Assembly: GCF_003611735.1 (NCBI RefSeq)
Contig: NZ_RAWG01000061.1
Coordinates: forward strand, 1-40,708
Length of the DNA: 40,708 bases
Direction: 5' to 3'
Origin: Corallococcus sicarius
GTDB taxonomy: Bacteria; Myxococcota; Myxococcia; Myxococcales; Myxococcaceae
The position numbers and the translations under genes were made by a program. The number at the start of each line of letters is the position of its first letter. The stretch's first letter is position 1. Under the pieces are notes generated by a model, which was not told the DNA's origin, did not search any database, and saw nothing but the letters and a program-made list of their open reading frames with translations. Of the stretch, positions 1 to 6,256 are shown in pieces.

Positions 1-2
1 AG

Positions 3-35
3 TCGTCGGCAGCGTCAGATGTGTATAAGAGACAG
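3..35 (+). other. Nextera read-1 transposase adapter (artefact)
   Basis: These 33 bases equal the Illumina Nextera read-1 adapter, ending in the 19-bp mosaic end (key part AGATGTGTATAAGAGACAG at 17-35). They are library sequence, not genome. Reading frames that begin inside them are artefacts. It also shows that position 1 is a raw contig end. Confidence 0.97.
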
Positions 36-79
36 GGGTGGAAGGGAAGCCTGACTTCTGGGCTGGGGGGAGTGACCAA

Positions 80-499
80 ATGGATCAATCACGCGAGTGG
101 ACGTGCGGAGCGCATCGCATCCGCATGCTGGCGCCGGACGCATTGCATACGAAGTACACGGGTGTCGTGGGATTGCAGGACGCGAAGTGGGCCCTGCGTG
201 TCTATGAAGAGATGGCGGCCCACGGACCGTTCTACCTGGTGGCGGAGGTGCCGGGTTCGGAGCTGCCGGCGGAGTCGCGCAAGTACCTGGCGAACCACGT
301 GCGCGCGGAGTGGATGCGCTCGGTGGTGTACGTGGGCTCGGACCTGTCGCAGCGGGTGGTGGGCAAGGCGATGTCGGTGGCGATGTTGCTCACGGGCCAC
401 GCGTCCAGCTTCGACACGGTCTTCGTGGACACGATGGCGCAGGCCGAGGCCTGGGTGGACGCCCACCGGCTGGAGCACGCGCCCCGCCGCGTCGGCTGA
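80..499 (+). CDS. SpoIIAA/STAS-like protein
   Basis: A 139-residue soluble protein with no signal peptide or membrane segment. The pattern of alternating hydrophobic strands and helices (KYTGVVGLQDAKWALRVYEEM, then YLVAEVPGS, then RSVVYVGSD, then FDTVFVDTMAQAEAWVDAHR) fits the SpoIIAA-like/STAS fold common as small regulators or anchors in myxobacteria. The ATG at 80 is chosen because a GGGGGAG ribosome-binding site lies just upstream and because the longer start at 38 sits only three bases after the sequencing adapter. It is followed by a gap of 125 bp to the convergent Asp-rich gene. No partner gene is visible because the contig starts here, and the true upstream context is lost. Function is inferred from fold alone. 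Confidence 0.7.
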   Translation: MDQSREWTCGAHRIRMLAPDALHTKYTGVVGLQDAKWALRVYEEMAAHGPFYLVAEVPGSELPAESRKYLANHVRAEWMRSVVYVGSDLSQRVVGKAMSVAMLLTGHASSFDTVFVDTMAQAEAWVDAHRLEHAPRRVG

Positions 500-578
500 C
501 GTCGGCTGATACAGGGCTTCAACGCGACACGGGCCAGGACGGGGCGGAAGTACCCGGCGTCCGGCCCGTGGGTGGAGA

Positions 579-615
579 CTTCGGAGGCTCCGGTGAGGCT
601 CCCAGGGCTCCGAAG
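579..615. other. Inverted repeat between convergent genes
   Basis: CTTCGGAG (579-586) is repeated in inverse as CTCCGAAG (608-615) in the gap between two convergent genes. There is no T-run. It may be a weak shared transcription end; nothing stronger is visible in 500-624. Confidence 0.3.
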
Positions 616-624
616 CCGCCTGCT

Positions 625-1014
625 TCAGTGCTCCATCTTCCGGTCCGGGTGGCCGTCGAAGTAGGCGCGCGGGAGCGGGTTGGTGCCCGCGTCGCTGCGG
701 GGGCCGTCGCCGTCCGGGATGTCATCGAGCGCGGCCTCGGCATGACGCGCGCAAGGGTCGTACGGGTGGATGCCGCTGGCTTCGCGGGGCGCGAGGTCCG
801 GGTCGTCCCCGTCGCTGGCCTCGCGCGGGCGGATGCCCTTCTCGTCGGCTTCGGTCCGCTCGGGGCGGGGCGGCTGGTCGTCATCGTCGTCGTCGCGGCC
901 CTGGTGGGCGCTGCGGTCGGCGGCTTCATCGCGAGGGGAGGGGTCCTTACCGGGGCGCCCGTAGAAGTCCTCGGCGGGCTGAGGGGGCGCTGAGCGCTTG
1001 TTGTTGTCGGCCAT
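625..1014 (-). CDS. Asp-rich, intrinsically disordered protein
   Basis: A 129-residue hydrophilic protein dominated by Asp, Glu, Arg, Pro and Gly, with a run of six Asp residues near residue 43 and almost no hydrophobic core; it should be disordered. No known domain is recognised. The start MADNNKRS at 1014 is preceded by a clear GGAGG site (complement of CCTCC at 1022-1026) and is preferred over longer upstream starts. It lies 210 bp downstream of the first kinase gene on the same strand and could be cotranscribed with it. The near-repeat of a short motif (RPREASDGD / APREASGIH) suggests internal duplication. Role unknown; an acidic disordered linker or chaperone-like function would be speculation. 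Confidence 0.6.
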   Translation of the reverse strand: MADNNKRSAPPQPAEDFYGRPGKDPSPRDEAADRSAHQGRDDDDDDQPPRPERTEADEKGIRPREASDGDDPDLAPREASGIHPYDPCARHAEAALDDIPDGDGPRSDAGTNPLPRAYFDGHPDRKMEH

Positions 1015-1224
1015 GATGTATTCCTCCGTCCTACGGAGGGTCGTAACGGTCCCCGAGTCCGGCAACCTGCTTCGGGGGCGACCGCGCGGAGGCAGGAGGG
1101 CAGGCGACCAGGCGTCACGGCCCTCCTGTGCGTGGTGTCCGGGCGACACGCGGGGGAGGCCCCTGGTGGGGGTGGATGCCCATGCTGTCTGGCTTTGGGA
1201 CAGTCACTTGCAGGCGGCGCGGGC
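1015..1224. other. Intergenic region, 210 bp
   Basis: Between the kinase stop (1225) and the Asp-rich gene. It holds the ribosome-binding site of the latter and two weak inverted repeats (GTGTC 1135-1139 with GACAC 1145-1149, and CTGTC/GACAG around 1184-1202). I see no convincing promoter or gene. Confidence 0.4.
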
Positions 1225-2517
1225 TCACACCGGTTCGTGACGGTCGTCGTCCAGGTCGTCGTCCTCCAGGCTCTCCTCATCCGGCCCGGCCAGCTCGTCC
1301 AGTCCCGCCACGTCCACGGGCAGGGGCTCGTCGTGCACGCTGGGGGTGACGTCATCTCCCCCGAGGAACGGTGGCGGGAGGATGGGCTCTGACGCCATCG
1401 CGGCCTCCTCGGAGGTCAGCTCCGTCGGGTGCAGCCCTCCCTCCAACAGCTCCGCCTGGTTGCGCCGGCCGGTGGCCTCCCGGGCCGCCTCCGACACCTC
1501 CTCCGCCGCGGCCTGCCGCCCGTAGCCGGGAGCGTGCTCCCGCAGCCACTCGCGCAGGACCGAGGCCAGCTCCGCCGCCGTGCTGAAGCGCTCGTCCACG
1601 GACTGGCGCAGGGCCCGGACCACCACCGCCCGCAGGCCCTCCGGCACGTCGCGCGCCAGGTGCTCCACCTCCCGGGTGCCCACCAGCGCCATGCGCGCCG
1701 CCACCTCCGTCAACGGCATCCACGTGGGCCCCTGCGCCTGCACCAGCGGCAGGTCCGGCGGCGGCGGCGGCGCCGCGTCCCCCAGCGTCAGGGGATGCGT
1801 GCCCGTCAGCACCTCCAGGAGCACCAGCCCCAGGCTGAACAGGTCGCTCCGCGCATCCAGCGGCTCGCGCCGGAGCGCCTCCGGCGACGCGTACGCCACG
1901 TCGCCCTTCACCAGGGGCCGGCTGGTGATCTCCCTGCCGGGCAGCGTGGAGAAGGCGGCCGTGAAGTTCGTCAGCTTCACCTCGCCGTGTACGCCCAGCC
2001 GCAGGTTCCGGGGGCTCACGTCGCGGTGGACGATGCCGAGCGGCCGGTTCCACTCGTCGCGCAGCGTGTGCGCGTGGTGCAGGGCCTCGGCCACCTCGGA
2101 GACGACCCAGGCGGCGAAGGCCGGGGACATGGGCTTGCGGCGCATGGCCACCAGGTTCAGCACCGTGTCCAGCGACCGGCCCTCCACGTACTCCATCACC
2201 ACGTGCGGCACGCCCCGGTACGCCTTCAGGTGGTAGACCTTCGCGATGCCGGGGTGGTTGAGCCGGAACGTCAGCTCCACCTCCTCCACCAGCCGCCTGC
2301 GCTCCACGAAGCCGGACGGGTTGCGCAGCCGCTTGATGACCACCGGGCCCCCCAGCCCTCCCCGGTAGCGCCGGCGCGCCAGCATCAACAGCTCCCCGGT
2401 GGCGCGCACCTCCAACTTGCGCACGAACTCGAAGGCCGTGCCTCCCACCGTGAACAGCACCCGCGGCCGGCGCGGCACGCCTGGAATCTCCTCCGTCGTC
2501 GTATCGGGCGTCTTCAT
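1225..2517 (-). CDS. Ser/Thr protein kinase-like protein, degenerate catalytic motifs
   Basis: A 430-residue protein with an N-terminal Hanks-type kinase fold (about residues 28-320). Seen: the VIKRL lysine (K62), the C-helix EEVEL region, the catalytic loop HRDVSPRN (H164, D166, N171) and SPE (211-213). Two key sites are altered: the DFG motif that holds the metal-binding Asp reads TNF (183-185, in KLTNFTAAF), and the glycine loop is poor (LEVRATGELL). In known kinases loss of the DFG Asp usually removes or weakens phosphotransfer, so this may be a pseudokinase or scaffold. The C-terminal 110 residues are acidic and Pro-rich with no transmembrane segment, ending in an Asp-rich tail. The start MKTPDTT at 2517 follows an AAGGCAGG site; an upstream start would run through the leader hairpins. 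It lies 115 bp downstream of the second kinase gene on the same strand and may be cotranscribed. Confidence 0.9.
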   Translation of the reverse strand: MKTPDTTTEEIPGVPRRPRVLFTVGGTAFEFVRKLEVRATGELLMLARRRYRGGLGGPVVIKRLRNPSGFVERRRLVEEVELTFRLNHPGIAKVYHLKAYRGVPHVVMEYVEGRSLDTVLNLVAMRRKPMSPAFAAWVVSEVAEALHHAHTLRDEWNRPLGIVHRDVSPRNLRLGVHGEVKLTNFTAAFSTLPGREITSRPLVKGDVAYASPEALRREPLDARSDLFSLGLVLLEVLTGTHPLTLGDAAPPPPPDLPLVQAQGPTWMPLTEVAARMALVGTREVEHLARDVPEGLRAVVVRALRQSVDERFSTAAELASVLREWLREHAPGYGRQAAAEEVSEAAREATGRRNQAELLEGGLHPTELTSEEAAMASEPILPPPFLGGDDVTPSVHDEPLPVDVAGLDELAGPDEESLEDDDLDDDRHEPV

Positions 2518-2530
2518 GTCCTGCCTTTCA

Positions 2531-2563
2531 ACCCCTGGGGTCGAGCGGGAATCGCTCAACCCC
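2531..2563 (-). promoter_or_regulatory. Two mutually exclusive leader hairpins before the kinase gene
   Basis: On the minus strand the leader carries GGGGTTGAGCG (2563-2553) pairing with CGCTCGACCCC (2547-2537), an 11-bp stem with one G-U pair and a 5-nt loop. The same CCCC can instead pair with GGGGT at 2535-2531, only about ten bases from the ribosome-binding site of the kinase at 2517. Two alternative foldings next to a start are typical of translational or attenuation control, but no ligand or leader peptide is visible. Confidence 0.4.
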
Positions 2564-2632
2564 GCAGGTAGCACAAACCCTGTCGTTGGGAAAACCTCCA
2601 GGGTCGTTTGAAAGGTGGAGGACCTTGGGGGT

Positions 2633-3847
2633 TCAGTCGTCCCGGCGCAATCCCAGACGCCGCGCCCACCGTGCCCACAGGCGCCGCCACGCGAGCCGCC
2701 GGGCCACGAGCCAGGGCATGGGCGGCGGCCTGGGCGCGGCCAGCCCCAGGGACGGGCCGGGGACGGACACGCCCGACGCGGGCGAGCTGGAGTGGGGCGC
2801 CGCGCCCGGGGCCCGCCGCTCCGACGCGCGGGCCCACCGGCGCATCTCGCGGGCCTCCTCGTTGCCGTCGAAGAACTCGTCGGACTCCTCGGTGACGGCG
2901 TCGTGGGGCGGCGGGGACTGGAACAGGGGCGTGTCCCAGCTGGACGGGGCGCGCTCCAGCACGGTGTTCAGGTCGCCGTAGAGGTCCGCCCCCATCTGGT
3001 AGCGCTGCGACACGTCCTCGCGCAGCAGCCGCTCACAGATGTCGCTGAGGGCCCGGGGCACGCGCGGGTTGATGGCCCGCGCGGAGCGACCCCGCGTGGT
3101 GTGGATGCTGCCCAGCATCGCTTCGGCGGGCAGGTTCGCGGCGTAGGGGAAGTCGCCCGTGAGGACCTCGAAGAGGACCAGCCCCAGGGCGTAGAGGTCG
3201 TCCGTGGGCTGGTACACGTAGCGGGCCATGCCCTTGGGGTGGCGCAGCCAGTAGCGCAACAGCTCCGGGCTGCGGTAGCTGGGCGTGCCCGGTGGGGGCC
3301 GGCCGTCGGTGATGTGCGCGGCGCAGGCGTGGTCGCTGGAGCCGAAGTCCACCAGCACCGGCCGCTCGTCCGACGCGCGCACGATGATGTTGCTGCCCTT
3401 GATGTCGCGGTGGCGCACGCCCGCGCGGTGGATGAAGTCCAGCGTCAGCGCCAGCTCCGCGAACAGGCGCGCCACCTGCCGGGGCGTGGGGCGGGATTGC
3501 AGGGCCCAGTCCGACAGCGTGGGCCCCTCCACGTAGTCCATGACGAGGAAGAGGTAGCCCGTGCGCGGGTGCGGCCAGCGGTGGTAGCCGCGCAGCGCCA
3601 CCACGTTGGGGTGGGCCATGCGGTGCAGGACGCTCACCTCCTTGAGCGTGCGCGCGTCCACCTGCGAGCCGTCCTCGGAGTCCTGGGGGCCCTGGAGCGC
3701 GAACTTCAGCGCCACGGGGCAGCCCCCGGTCTCCGCGAGGAAGACGGTGCCGTAGCCACCCGTGGCCAGGCGCTTGAGCAGCCGGTAGCTGCCCACCACT
3801 TCCTGGGGCTGGAGGAGCAGCGGGTGGCCCTCGATTCCCAGGCTCAT
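2633..3847 (-). CDS. Ser/Thr protein kinase (Hanks type)
   Basis: A 404-residue cytoplasmic kinase with intact motifs: glycine loop ATGGYG (28-33), catalytic lysine in VALKFA (K48), C-helix Glu (E70), HRDIKGSN (H146-N153), DFG (167-169) and SPE (193-195). It should phosphorylate Ser/Thr on an unknown partner; the neighbouring degenerate kinase and the divergent XRE regulators are candidates by position only. The C-terminal 100 residues are Pro- and Arg-rich with no clear transmembrane helix, so it is probably not a receptor kinase. ATG 3847 is chosen because GGAGG lies 8 bases upstream; starts at 3973 (ATG) and 4078 (TTG) lack a site and the latter would overlap the divergent gene. Confidence 0.93.
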   Translation of the reverse strand: MSLGIEGHPLLLQPQEVVGSYRLLKRLATGGYGTVFLAETGGCPVALKFALQGPQDSEDGSQVDARTLKEVSVLHRMAHPNVVALRGYHRWPHPRTGYLFLVMDYVEGPTLSDWALQSRPTPRQVARLFAELALTLDFIHRAGVRHRDIKGSNIIVRASDERPVLVDFGSSDHACAAHITDGRPPPGTPSYRSPELLRYWLRHPKGMARYVYQPTDDLYALGLVLFEVLTGDFPYAANLPAEAMLGSIHTTRGRSARAINPRVPRALSDICERLLREDVSQRYQMGADLYGDLNTVLERAPSSWDTPLFQSPPPHDAVTEESDEFFDGNEEAREMRRWARASERRAPGAAPHSSSPASGVSVPGPSLGLAAPRPPPMPWLVARRLAWRRLWARWARRLGLRRDD

Positions 3848-4077
3848 GGCGCGGGCCTCCAGGCGTCCGGGGAGCAGGACGCGGCGGGAGGACGTGGAGG
3901 GTTCAATGCGGGAGGAGGGACGTGGCTGGGCGGACGCATGGGGGGAAAGGTCGATAGGACCTGGGAGGTCCATAGCACGGAGGATGCCCCTTGGGGTAGT
4001 GTGGGCGCCATGTGAGGTAGGGCGCCGGGCACCTGACTTCACGGGGCACATGGTCCGGCCAGGGGTGGTGAGCGGCA

Positions 4078-4455
4078 ATGAACGAGGAGCTGGCCATCAC
4101 GGTGGGCATGGCGGCGCGCGCGGCCCGTGAGCGGCAGGGGTTGACCCAGGGCGACGTCGCCAGCCAGGTGGGGATCGCCATGGAGGTCTACAGCCGGATG
4201 GAGCGGGGGCGGGTGTTGCCCAGCTCCACGACGCTGCGGCGGCTGAGCATGGTGTTGCGCATCCGGGCGGACACGCTGCTGGGATTGGACGGGCCGTCGC
4301 TGCCGGACGAGGCGCGCACGGTGGCGTTGGCGGACCGGGAGGAGGACCCGCCGTCGCTGCGCCGGCTGGTGCGGGTGCTGCGGCCGCTGGACGAGGAGGA
4401 CCTGCGGGCGGTGGGGCTGCTCATCCAGGGGGCGCTGGCGCTGCGCGACCGCTGA
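4078..4455 (+). CDS. XRE-family helix-turn-helix regulator 1
   Basis: A 125-residue protein with an N-terminal HTH_3/XRE domain (residues 8-68: ARERQGLTQGDVASQVGI, then AMEVYSRMERGR as the recognition helix, then LRRLSMVLRI) and a C-terminal helical tail (RRLVRVLRPLDEEDLRAVGLLI) that may dimerise. It is divergent from the second kinase gene across about 230 bp, so the shared region may hold its operator. It is followed 64 bp later by a close paralogue. Its target is unknown; autoregulation and control of the kinases are inferred from position. Confidence 0.88.
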   Translation: MNEELAITVGMAARAARERQGLTQGDVASQVGIAMEVYSRMERGRVLPSSTTLRRLSMVLRIRADTLLGLDGPSLPDEARTVALADREEDPPSLRRLVRVLRPLDEEDLRAVGLLIQGALALRDR

Positions 4456-4519
4456 CCCACGGGGGCAGCGCGCGGGCCTGAAAACTTGCGTGCCGGGGGA
4501 GAGGTGCAAGGTTTTGGCC

Positions 4520-4972
4520 GTGCCCGCCCCCGTCAACGAGAAGCTGAACACGGTGTTTGGAGCCGCCGCGCGGGATGCGCGGCTGCGGCTGGGACTCACG
4601 CAGGCGGACGTGGCGGAGCGCGTGGGGATCGCCATGGAGGTCTACAGCCGGATGGAGCGCGGGCGGATGCTGCCCCGTGCGCAGAACCTGCGGCGGCTGT
4701 GTGACGTGCTGTCGGTGTCCGCGGACGTGCTGTTGGGGGTGGGGCCGGGCCCGTCGCCGGTGCCGCCGCGAGCGCCCCCGGGTCAGCAGGAGGAGTCGGC
4801 GGAGCTGCGCCGGCTGCTGCGCACGTTGCGGGAGCTGGAGCCCGCGAGGCTCACGGCCGTGGCGCGCGTGGTGAAGGCCGTGGTGTCGGTGTTGCCGGAT
4901 GCGCCGTCATCCGCGCCGGTGGCCCGGAAGAAGGCGCCTGTGACAGCGAAGAAGCGCCGGAGCGTGGGGTAG
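4520..4972 (+). CDS. XRE-family helix-turn-helix regulator 2
   Basis: A 150-residue paralogue of the preceding gene. The HTH is residues 10-70 and the recognition helix AMEVYSRMERGR is identical to that of regulator 1, so both probably read the same operator. The C-terminal half is different: a Pro-rich linker, a helix RRLLRTLRELEPARLTAVARVV and a basic tail (ARKKAPVTAKKRR). The GTG at 4520 is preferred: GAGG and AAGG lie 8-16 bases upstream and the resulting N-terminus aligns with MNEEL of the paralogue. A GTG at 4490 would add ten residues with no match to the paralogue. It ends 12 bp from the convergent lipoprotein gene. Confidence 0.87.
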   Translation: MPAPVNEKLNTVFGAAARDARLRLGLTQADVAERVGIAMEVYSRMERGRMLPRAQNLRRLCDVLSVSADVLLGVGPGPSPVPPRAPPGQQEESAELRRLLRTLRELEPARLTAVARVVKAVVSVLPDAPSSAPVARKKAPVTAKKRRSVG

Positions 4973-4984
4973 GCCGCGCGGGGC

Positions 4985-5410
4985 TTAGAGCACGTTCAGG
5001 ATGCGTCCCTGCCGGTCGATGGCGAACGTCGCGCCAGCGTCGATGAGAGGGACTTGCAACTGGATGCCGCATCGTTCGACCTTGGGAAGGAAGCTGACGA
5101 AGTAGAGGTCGTCGTTCGCCTTCAGGACGGTCGCGTCGTACGTGTCGCGGCGGGTCAGGCACTGCGTCAGCGCTTCGTTGGCGGTGTCCGCCTTGCTGTG
5201 GGGCGGGATGAACTCGTTGAGCGCGACGATGAAGGCCGCCAGCTCGGGACCCCGGAGATGGATGCCTTCCGCATAGGAATGGGGGAAGTGGATCCGTTCG
5301 GCCTCCTCCGGCGTACCTCGCGGTGCCCGCTCGTATTTGTAGTACCCGAGCAGGGAACATCCTGGCAGCAGGCCCAGGAGGACGGCGGCGGACAGGAGGG
5401 TTCTTGTCAT
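4985..5410 (-). CDS. Small lipoprotein, partner of the JAMM-like lipoprotein
   Basis: A 141-residue protein with a lipoprotein signal (MTRTLLSAAVLLGLLPGC, lipobox LPGC with Cys18), so it is membrane-anchored on the outer side of the inner membrane or in the outer membrane. The mature part has no domain I recognise. It holds two further cysteines (C86 and C114) that could form a disulfide, and ends with a strand pair (GATFAIDRQGRILNVL). The gene starts 13 bp after the stop of the JAMM-like gene, so the two form an operon. No strong Shine-Dalgarno is seen, which suggests translational coupling. Function unknown; a substrate, inhibitor or chaperone of the neighbour is possible. Confidence 0.75.
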   Translation of the reverse strand: MTRTLLSAAVLLGLLPGCSLLGYYKYERAPRGTPEEAERIHFPHSYAEGIHLRGPELAAFIVALNEFIPPHSKADTANEALTQCLTRRDTYDATVLKANDDLYFVSFLPKVERCGIQLQVPLIDAGATFAIDRQGRILNVL

Positions 5411-5423
5411 GGAGATGTTCCGG

Positions 5424-6080
5424 CTAGGGCAGCCAGTCCGCTCCGTCAAGCATCTGGATGTTGCCGGAGTCGTCGACGGTGCGGCCAATGGGCACCCACT
5501 GACCGTTGCGCAGGGCGGAGATGATCTGGGAGGCATGGTCATAGCGATAGGCGTTGCAGACGCCGGTCCGCTCCCGGAAGAACAGATAGAGCACCCGGTG
5601 GAAGCTCTGCCCTGTCTGCGTGTCCACGGCACGCGAAGGGTTCCAGGTGGTCCGCAGGTCACCAGGGGAGAACTGCCGGTTGTGCGGGTGGTTGTGACCA
5701 CCCCCGAGGATGAGGGCATTCACCCGCTTGAGATCGCGCAGGGCCGCGGGCATCTCACAGGTCTTCCGACCGTACGTGTCGAACTGCCGCTTCACGTCGG
5801 ACAGGTAGCTCAGGTAGTACGCCTGTTCGTCCGGCGCGTAGTAGTGCAGGGCGCAGTACTCCGACCCCACCATCCCGGCCGAAGCCCCGCCCTGGCCCGT
5901 CATCAATTCGCACGCCTGCGCCGCCAGGGTTTCCGTATCCGGAAACGGACCCGCGAGTGGGCCGTCTACCTGCAACCGCCCGTCCTCCGTCCGGCGTACC
6001 CGGATGTTCGGATTGGCGGCGCACCCCACCACGAGGAGAGAGGCTGCCAACAGCAAGACTTCACGACCCGGACGGAGCAC
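5424..6080 (-). CDS. Lipoprotein with JAMM/JAB-like metalloprotease motif (DUF4329-like)
   Basis: A 218-residue lipoprotein: signal and lipobox LLVVGC (Cys20), then a domain with a Glu on an early strand (SEYCALHYY, E74) and, about 55 residues later, GHNHPHNRQFSPGD (H129, H131, S138, D141). JAMM peptidases use a Glu plus HxH-(x7)-SxxD to bind zinc; here the His-to-Ser spacing is six rather than seven, as I recall from DUF4329-type domains that have a HxHP...FSxxD pattern. It is thus likely a zinc isopeptidase or peptidase-like fold acting outside the inner membrane, which is unusual for this family. The start is GTG 6080 without a clear ribosome-binding site; an upstream TATAGT on the minus strand (6122-6117) may be its -10 box. 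The partner lipoprotein follows in the same operon. Activity is inferred from motif only. Confidence 0.68.
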   Translation of the reverse strand: MLRPGREVLLLAASLLVVGCAANPNIRVRRTEDGRLQVDGPLAGPFPDTETLAAQACELMTGQGGASAGMVGSEYCALHYYAPDEQAYYLSYLSDVKRQFDTYGRKTCEMPAALRDLKRVNALILGGGHNHPHNRQFSPGDLRTTWNPSRAVDTQTGQSFHRVLYLFFRERTGVCNAYRYDHASQIISALRNGQWVPIGRTVDDSGNIQMLDGADWLP

Positions 6081-6256
6081 CCCACGTCTTTAGGCGAAAC
6101 AAGCAATAGCAGCCTAACTATAAAATCCAGCAACCCGCCATTCAGCCCCATCACCTCTTTCCAGCCTGCCCGTCCGCCCTACGGACCCGGAGGCAGGCCA
6201 TCGTGAGCGCCCCCCTCCTCAATGGCAGACAGGTGGGGTAGCACGGGTTCCCCTTC
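6081..6256. promoter_or_regulatory. Divergent intergenic region, AT-richer
   Basis: It separates the lipoprotein operon (minus) from the histidine kinase (plus). The part at 6095-6130 is clearly AT-richer than its surroundings and contains TATAGT on the minus strand (6122-6117), a plausible -10 element about 30-40 bp before the GTG at 6080. No convincing -35 is seen and no clear promoter for the plus-strand kinase. Confidence 0.35.

Noticed and set aside
38-79. Longer start for the first gene
   Set aside because: It starts right after the sequencing adapter; ATG 80 has the ribosome-binding site.
3848-4078. Longer forms of the second kinase (ATG 3973, TTG 4078)
   Set aside because: No ribosome-binding site, no conserved residues, and overlap with the divergent regulator's control region.
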